A DNA stretch of 64,000 bases from DATFRX01 sp035630615 (GTDB lineage: Bacteria; Actinomycetota; Actinomycetes; Propionibacteriales; Nocardioidaceae), in assembly GCA_035630615.1 (NCBI GenBank), contig DASQKI010000035.1:1-64000 (forward strand), written 5' to 3'. This document shows, piece by piece, positions 60,354 to 64,000 of this stretch (positions are counted from its first letter, which is position 1; every line of letters starts with the position of its first letter). A program made the translations under genes and the position numbers. Below the pieces are notes generated by a model. It made no database searches. It was not told where the DNA came from and saw only the letters and a list, made by a program, of their open reading frames with translations.

Positions 60354-61055
60354 ATGGGCGGGACAGTCTCGGTGCTTCGCCAGTCGACCGATCGGCTGGC
60401 GGCGACCGTGCGCCAGGCCCAGGGAGGCCGAGACGACGTCCTTCGGCCACTCGACACGCTCCCCGCGCTGGCCGGCCTGCTGCCGCATGGCGCGCTGCGC
60501 GCCGGCGCGACCTATTCGGTGGTCGGCTCGACCGCGCTGACGATGGCCCTGGTGGCCGGCCCTTCGGCCGCCGGCGCCTGGTGTGGCGTCGTCGGCATGC
60601 CCGGGTTCGCCGCACCGACCGCCGCCGATCTCGGCATCGACCTCGACCGGTTGGTGCTGGTGCCCGATCCCGGTTCGCGCTGGCTCAGCGTGGTCGGGGC
60701 GCTGATCGACTCGCTCGCCGTGGTCGTCGTCCGTCCGCCCACCGCGGTCCGCGACGCCGAGGCGGCTCGGATCGCGGCCCGCCTGCGGCAGCGCGAGGCG
60801 GTCCTCATCACCTGCGGCGCCTGGCCCCGACACGAGGCCAACCTGGCCATCACCGAGAGCAGTTGGCTAGGCGTCGGCGCCGGCCACGGCCACCTGACCG
60901 CTCGCCAAGCGACGATCTCCGTCGAAGGGCGCGGCACGGCGGTGCGTCCTCGGCAGGCGCGGCTGTGGCTGCCCGATGCGGAAGGCGTGGTGCGGGTCGC
61001 CGACGAGCCGGCCACCACGGACGCACCGGTCTGGACCCGAGAAGCGGTCGGATGA
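60354..61055 (+). CDS. imuA': ImuA'-like SOS mutagenesis protein
   Basis: 233 residues, RecA/SulA-like core without a proper Walker A: LPHGALRAGATYSVVGSTAL replaces the P-loop region, then VLVPDPGSRWLSVVGALIDS and ITCGAWPRHEANLAITESSW. The protein is coded just before an ImuB-type polymerase and directly behind a LexA box, the arrangement of mycobacterial imuA'-imuB, whose products help DnaE2 in damage-induced mutagenesis. Sequence similarity alone would be weak; context decides. ATG 60354 is set by the promoter. It overlaps imuB as ATGA. Confidence 0.82.
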   Translation: MGGTVSVLRQSTDRLAATVRQAQGGRDDVLRPLDTLPALAGLLPHGALRAGATYSVVGSTALTMALVAGPSAAGAWCGVVGMPGFAAPTAADLGIDLDRLVLVPDPGSRWLSVVGALIDSLAVVVVRPPTAVRDAEAARIAARLRQREAVLITCGAWPRHEANLAITESSWLGVGAGHGHLTARQATISVEGRGTAVRPRQARLWLPDAEGVVRVADEPATTDAPVWTREAVG

Positions 61056-62602
61056 CGCGGACCCTGGCGGTGTGGTGTCCGGACTGGCCGGTGACCGCCG
61101 CCGGTCGGTCGGCGGGTTGTCCGCCGGATGCCCCGATCGCGGTGCTCGACCGGGGTCAGGTGCTGGCCTGCTCGGCCGCGGCCCGACACGAGGGGGTGCG
61201 GCGCGGGCTGCGTACGCGGGACGCCCAAGCGCGCTGCCCCGAGCTCGTGGTGCTGCCCTACGACCCGGCTCTGGACGCGCACGCCTTCGACCCGGTCGTG
61301 GCGGCCCTCGAGGAGCTGACACCCGGCGTCCAGATCATGCGGCCCGGGGCCTGTGCGATCCGGGCTCGCGGACCCAGTCGCTACTACGGCGGCGAGGCCG
61401 CGGCCGGCGCCGCCATCGCCGACTGCCTGGCCCGCCTCGACATCACCGACAGCCGGATCGGGATCGCCGAGGGACCGTTCGCGGCCGAGCAGGCCGCCCG
61501 GGCGGCCATCCGACGCGGCGACCGCATCCACGTGGTCCCGACCGACGCCTCGGGCCGCTTCCTCGCCCCGCTTCCGGTCGAGGCTTTGGGCCAACCCGAC
61601 CTCGCCAGCCTGCTCCGCCGGCTCGGCCTGCGGACCTTGGGCAGCTTCGCGGATCTCTCCCCCACCGACGTGCTGGCCCGGTTCGGGCCCGAGGGTGCGT
61701 TCGCCCATCGCTTGGCCCGCGGTCGCGACGGCCGTCCCGTGGTCGCCCGGCAGCCGCCGCCGGAGCTGTCGTGCTTCACCCCGCTCGAGCCTCCGGTCGA
61801 CCGAGTCGACCAGGTCGCCTTCGCGGTCCGCGAGTGTGCCGACCGGTTCGTCGCCGACCTCGCCGACCACAAGCTGGTGTGCACCACCGTTCGCATCGAG
61901 GTGCACACCGAGTCCGGCGACATCCTCGAGCGGAGCTGGCTGCACCCGCGATGGTTCGACGCCGCTGACCTCGTCGACCGGGTGCGCTGGCAGTTGCAAG
62001 GGGTCGGTCCGTCCGCCGGCGAGCTCGACTCTCCCGTCATCGGCGTGCGGCTGAGCCCCGACGAGGCCGATCCGATCGGCGCCCACGCCGAAGGGCTCTG
62101 GGGCGGCGGCCCGGACGAACGCATCCATCGCGCCCTCACCCGCGTGCAGAGCATGCTGGGCCATGAAGCCGTCGCGGTGGCCGTGCCCAGCGGAGGCCGC
62201 GGGCCTGCCGATCGCCAGACGCTCGTGCCGTGGGGCGAGCGAGCCCGGCCGGGCCGCCCGGTGGAGCAGCCGTGGCCCGGCAACATCCCCGCGCCGCTGC
62301 CGTCGACGATGTATGCCCCGCCGCTGCCGGCTCTCGTCGTCGCCGCGGACGGACACCCGGTCGGCGTGAGCACCCGCGGCACGCTGACCGGCGAACTGGC
62401 CAGGTTTTGCCCCGACGGCCGCTCCGTCGACCAGTTGCGCCCGGTCGCGGCATGGGCCGGGCCGTGGCCGGTCGAGGAGCGCTGGTGGGACACCGAGGCA
62501 TCCCGCCGACTGGCCCGTTTTCAGATCGTCAGCGTCGACGGGAGTGCCTGGTTGCTGGCCGTCGAAAACCGACAGTGGTGGACCGAGGCGAGCTACGACT
62601 GA
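61052..62602 (+). CDS. imuB: ImuB-type Y-family DNA polymerase homologue, catalytically degenerate
   Basis: 516 residues. Y-family organisation is visible: start RTLAVWCPDWPVTAAGR, finger region GVRRGLRTRDAQARCPELVV, palm GACAIRARGPSRYYGGEAAA, thumb LRRLGLRTLGSFADLSPTDV, then a C-terminal extension. The two acidic sites for metal are replaced (CPDWP where active enzymes have DMDAFYA; no SxDE), so it is probably non-catalytic and works as an adaptor between the beta clamp and DnaE2. The last 150 residues resemble the ImuB tail. No dnaE2 lies downstream. Confidence 0.9.
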   Translation: MTRTLAVWCPDWPVTAAGRSAGCPPDAPIAVLDRGQVLACSAAARHEGVRRGLRTRDAQARCPELVVLPYDPALDAHAFDPVVAALEELTPGVQIMRPGACAIRARGPSRYYGGEAAAGAAIADCLARLDITDSRIGIAEGPFAAEQAARAAIRRGDRIHVVPTDASGRFLAPLPVEALGQPDLASLLRRLGLRTLGSFADLSPTDVLARFGPEGAFAHRLARGRDGRPVVARQPPPELSCFTPLEPPVDRVDQVAFAVRECADRFVADLADHKLVCTTVRIEVHTESGDILERSWLHPRWFDAADLVDRVRWQLQGVGPSAGELDSPVIGVRLSPDEADPIGAHAEGLWGGGPDERIHRALTRVQSMLGHEAVAVAVPSGGRGPADRQTLVPWGERARPGRPVEQPWPGNIPAPLPSTMYAPPLPALVVAADGHPVGVSTRGTLTGELARFCPDGRSVDQLRPVAAWAGPWPVEERWWDTEASRRLARFQIVSVDGSAWLLAVENRQWWTEASYD

Positions 62603-62663
62603 CCGGCTCGCGCACCTGCGCCGACAGTGAAACGCGCCACGTCGCAACCGGGTCGCCGACCCG

Positions 62664-62669
62664 TACCAT
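62664..62669 (+). promoter_or_regulatory. -10 element TACCAT, leaderless promoter of the phosphatase gene
   Basis: TACCAT is followed by CACCGAC and ATG 62677. Confidence 0.5.
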
Positions 62670-62676
62670 CACCGAC

Positions 62677-63654
62677 ATGACACCAGCGCCGCCGCGGGTC
62701 GAGGTCGAGGCCGCCGAGGCGGGTCAGCTGATGGTCCGATGGGAGCCGGTCGGTGACCATCACGTCGACATCGGCTACGGTCCGACGCCCCACGCGACCG
62801 CCCACACCCACGTGATGCGAGTGCCCGCGGGCGAGCGGTCGGTGCAGCTCATCGATCTCCCCACGGCTGGCCGGCGGCCCTATGTCTCGCTCTCCCGTTC
62901 CGGCGACGTCCTGATCGCAGCCGAGCGCCGCATCCCCCTCGACGGCGTGCTGAACTTCCGCGACCTCGGCGGCTACCCGACGGCCTCGGGCAGGTGGACC
63001 CAATGGGGCCTCCTCTTCCGGTCGAGCAGCCTCCACAAGCTCACCGCCGACGACCTCGCGGTCTTCGACGAGCTCGGAGTACGCACGATCTTCGACCTAC
63101 GACGCGACGACGAGCGGGATCGCCGGCCCAATCCGCGCCCGTCCCGAAGCCTGCCGGTCACCGGGGATGTCGCCAACATGCCCGACCGGTCGACTTTGCG
63201 TGACCATGACGACGCCGAGCGATGGCTCGCCGACTACTACCGGACGATGGTGACCGAGTCGGGTCCGGTCTTCGGCGAGTTGTTCACCTCGCTGTCCGCC
63301 GCAGACCACACGCCGGCCGTGTTTCACTGCGCAGCCGGCAAGGATCGGACCGGTCTCACCGCAGCCCTCCTCTTGACCTGGCTGGGCGTCGACCGCACCA
63401 CGGTGCTCGACGACTACGAACTCACCGGGCGCTATCTGACCGCCGACGCCATCCCGACCGTCGTCGACAACTTCGTCGCGACCGGCCTCCCGCGAGGAGC
63501 GGCCGAAGGCATACTCAGCTCGCCACGCTGGGCGATGACCCAAGCATTGGAGCTGATCGACACCGACCACGGCGGTATCGAGGCGTACCTGCGCGACTCT
63601 GGCGGTATGACCGAGCAGGCGATGGACGACCTTCGTACCCGCTTCGTGGCTTGA
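62677..63654 (+). CDS. Tyrosine-phosphatase-like protein with N-terminal beta domain
   Basis: 325 residues. Residues 1-85 form an Fn3-like beta domain (QLMVRWEPVGDHHVDIGYG). The phosphatase domain has LNFRDLGGYPTASGRWTQWG, TIFDLRRDDERDRRP and the loop FHCAAGKDRTGLTAALLL, with Cys218 and Arg224 of the CX5R site and the following K-D-R-T-G type used by actinobacterial PtpB-like enzymes. It may dephosphorylate proteins or phosphoinositides in the cytoplasm or after export; no signal peptide is seen. A paralogue follows 14 bp later. Confidence 0.88.
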   Translation: MTPAPPRVEVEAAEAGQLMVRWEPVGDHHVDIGYGPTPHATAHTHVMRVPAGERSVQLIDLPTAGRRPYVSLSRSGDVLIAAERRIPLDGVLNFRDLGGYPTASGRWTQWGLLFRSSSLHKLTADDLAVFDELGVRTIFDLRRDDERDRRPNPRPSRSLPVTGDVANMPDRSTLRDHDDAERWLADYYRTMVTESGPVFGELFTSLSAADHTPAVFHCAAGKDRTGLTAALLLTWLGVDRTTVLDDYELTGRYLTADAIPTVVDNFVATGLPRGAAEGILSSPRWAMTQALELIDTDHGGIEAYLRDSGGMTEQAMDDLRTRFVA

Positions 63655-63668
63655 GAGGGCGGACCCAC

Positions 63669-64000
63669 ATGACGATCACGGACGGAGCACTCGAAGTCGA
63701 GGTCGAGCTGGACGACGACGCCTTGAACGTCCGATGGGAGCCAGTCGGCGCCCGGGAGGTTGACATCGGATGGGGGCCGACGCCGGACCCGGCCGCGCAC
63801 ACCCACGTGCTGCGGGTGCCGGTCGGCGAGCGTTTGGTGCGGCTCGCCGATCCACCGGCCGGCCGAACGTACGTCTCGGTCTCTCATGACGGCACCGTCG
63901 TGGTGGCTGCCGAGCGCCGGCTCCACTTCCAGGGCGGGCCAAACTTCCGCGACCTCGGCGGATATCCGACCATCTCGGGTGGCCGGATCCGTTGGGGCCA
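63669..64000 (+). CDS. Second tyrosine-phosphatase-like protein, N-terminal part (runs off the window)
   Basis: The first 110 residues are visible. They repeat the plan of the preceding protein: LNVRWEPVGAREVDIGWG for the beta domain and PNFRDLGGYPTISGGRIRWG at the start of the phosphatase domain. ATG 63669 follows GAGAGGGCGG. The active-site loop is beyond the edge. A recent tandem duplication is likely, though the beta domains differ at about half the positions. Confidence 0.82.
   Translation, partial: MTITDGALEVEVELDDDALNVRWEPVGAREVDIGWGPTPDPAAHTHVLRVPVGERLVRLADPPAGRTYVSVSHDGTVVVAAERRLHFQGGPNFRDLGGYPTISGGRIRWG

Noticed and set aside
60512..62647. Open frame of 711 codons on the minus strand opposite imuA'-imuB
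   Set aside because: Composition is Arg/Gly/Asp-rich with no domain, and it is antisense to two well-supported genes. GC-rich third positions keep the opposite frame open.
1..64000. tRNA, rRNA, prophage or insertion sequence
   Set aside because: No cloverleaf-type gene end, transposase, integrase or phage structural gene could be recognised anywhere in the window.

Overview
The window is high-GC, gene-dense DNA from an actinobacterium. Support comes from GTG starts, 4-nt ATGA/GTGA overlaps, DUF3039, mycothiol-linked families (DsbA-like nitroreductase, DinB/maleylpyruvate-isomerase fold), an imuA'-imuB pair behind a TCGAAC-N4-GTTCGA LexA box, and many apparent leaderless promoters. A member of the Propionibacteriales is my guess, from gene content only. 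I see no tRNA, rRNA, CRISPR array, phage or insertion sequence.

Layout. 0-3.9 kb: an amino-sugar or sugar-phosphate operon (unknown partial gene, class II aldolase, ROK kinase, SIS isomerase) divergent from a DeoR repressor. 3.9-7.9 kb: a 22-nt repeat array, a NarL-type two-component system and an ABC export pair. 7.9-11.5 kb: homogentisate dioxygenase, a conserved unknown and fumarylacetoacetase; 4-hydroxyphenylpyruvate dioxygenase with Lrp and IclR regulators at 54.8-57.4 kb supplies the other step, so tyrosine breakdown is encoded in two separated blocks. 11.5-15.4 kb: a DUF62 enzyme and a PadR-ABC-FtsX operon. 15.4-25.4 kb: secreted proteins, a nitrilase-family enzyme, a GH109-GH20 hexosaminidase operon, an M14 peptidase and a frameshifted amidase.

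25.4-33.4 kb: a tightly coupled seven-gene operon (M24 creatinase/DddP-like protein, E1 alpha and beta, amidohydrolase, bicupin, SDR, beta-hydroxyacid dehydrogenase) next to an XRE-cupin regulator. It looks like a catabolic route whose substrate I cannot name and is the best candidate for an undescribed pathway. 33.5-37 kb: two ABC ATPase-permease pairs. 37-41.6 kb: formate-THF ligase with a palindromic operator, ArfB, a hypothetical protein, PhzF and YiaAB. 42.3-47.7 kb: scars of a ROK regulator and a GH3 glucosidase, then a LacI-regulated sugar ABC importer without its ATPase. 47.7-54.7 kb: GlcD, VapBC, an intact M1 peptidase beside a decayed paralogue, a 35-residue zinc ribbon, an SDR with an out-of-frame tail, and a GNAT protein. 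57.5-64 kb: an M43 protease, DUF3039, an HhH-GPD glycosylase, imuA'-imuB and two tandem Tyr-phosphatase-like proteins.

Three sequence-level patterns run through the window. A family of 22-nt tandem repeats with core ACGGAYCGGC sits at five gene borders. Long intergenic stem-loops (19-28 bp arms) lie at gene ends. TANNNT hexamers lie 6-8 nt before the start codon of at least twelve genes, as expected for leaderless transcripts. Several small duplications, deletions and point lesions show active gene decay.
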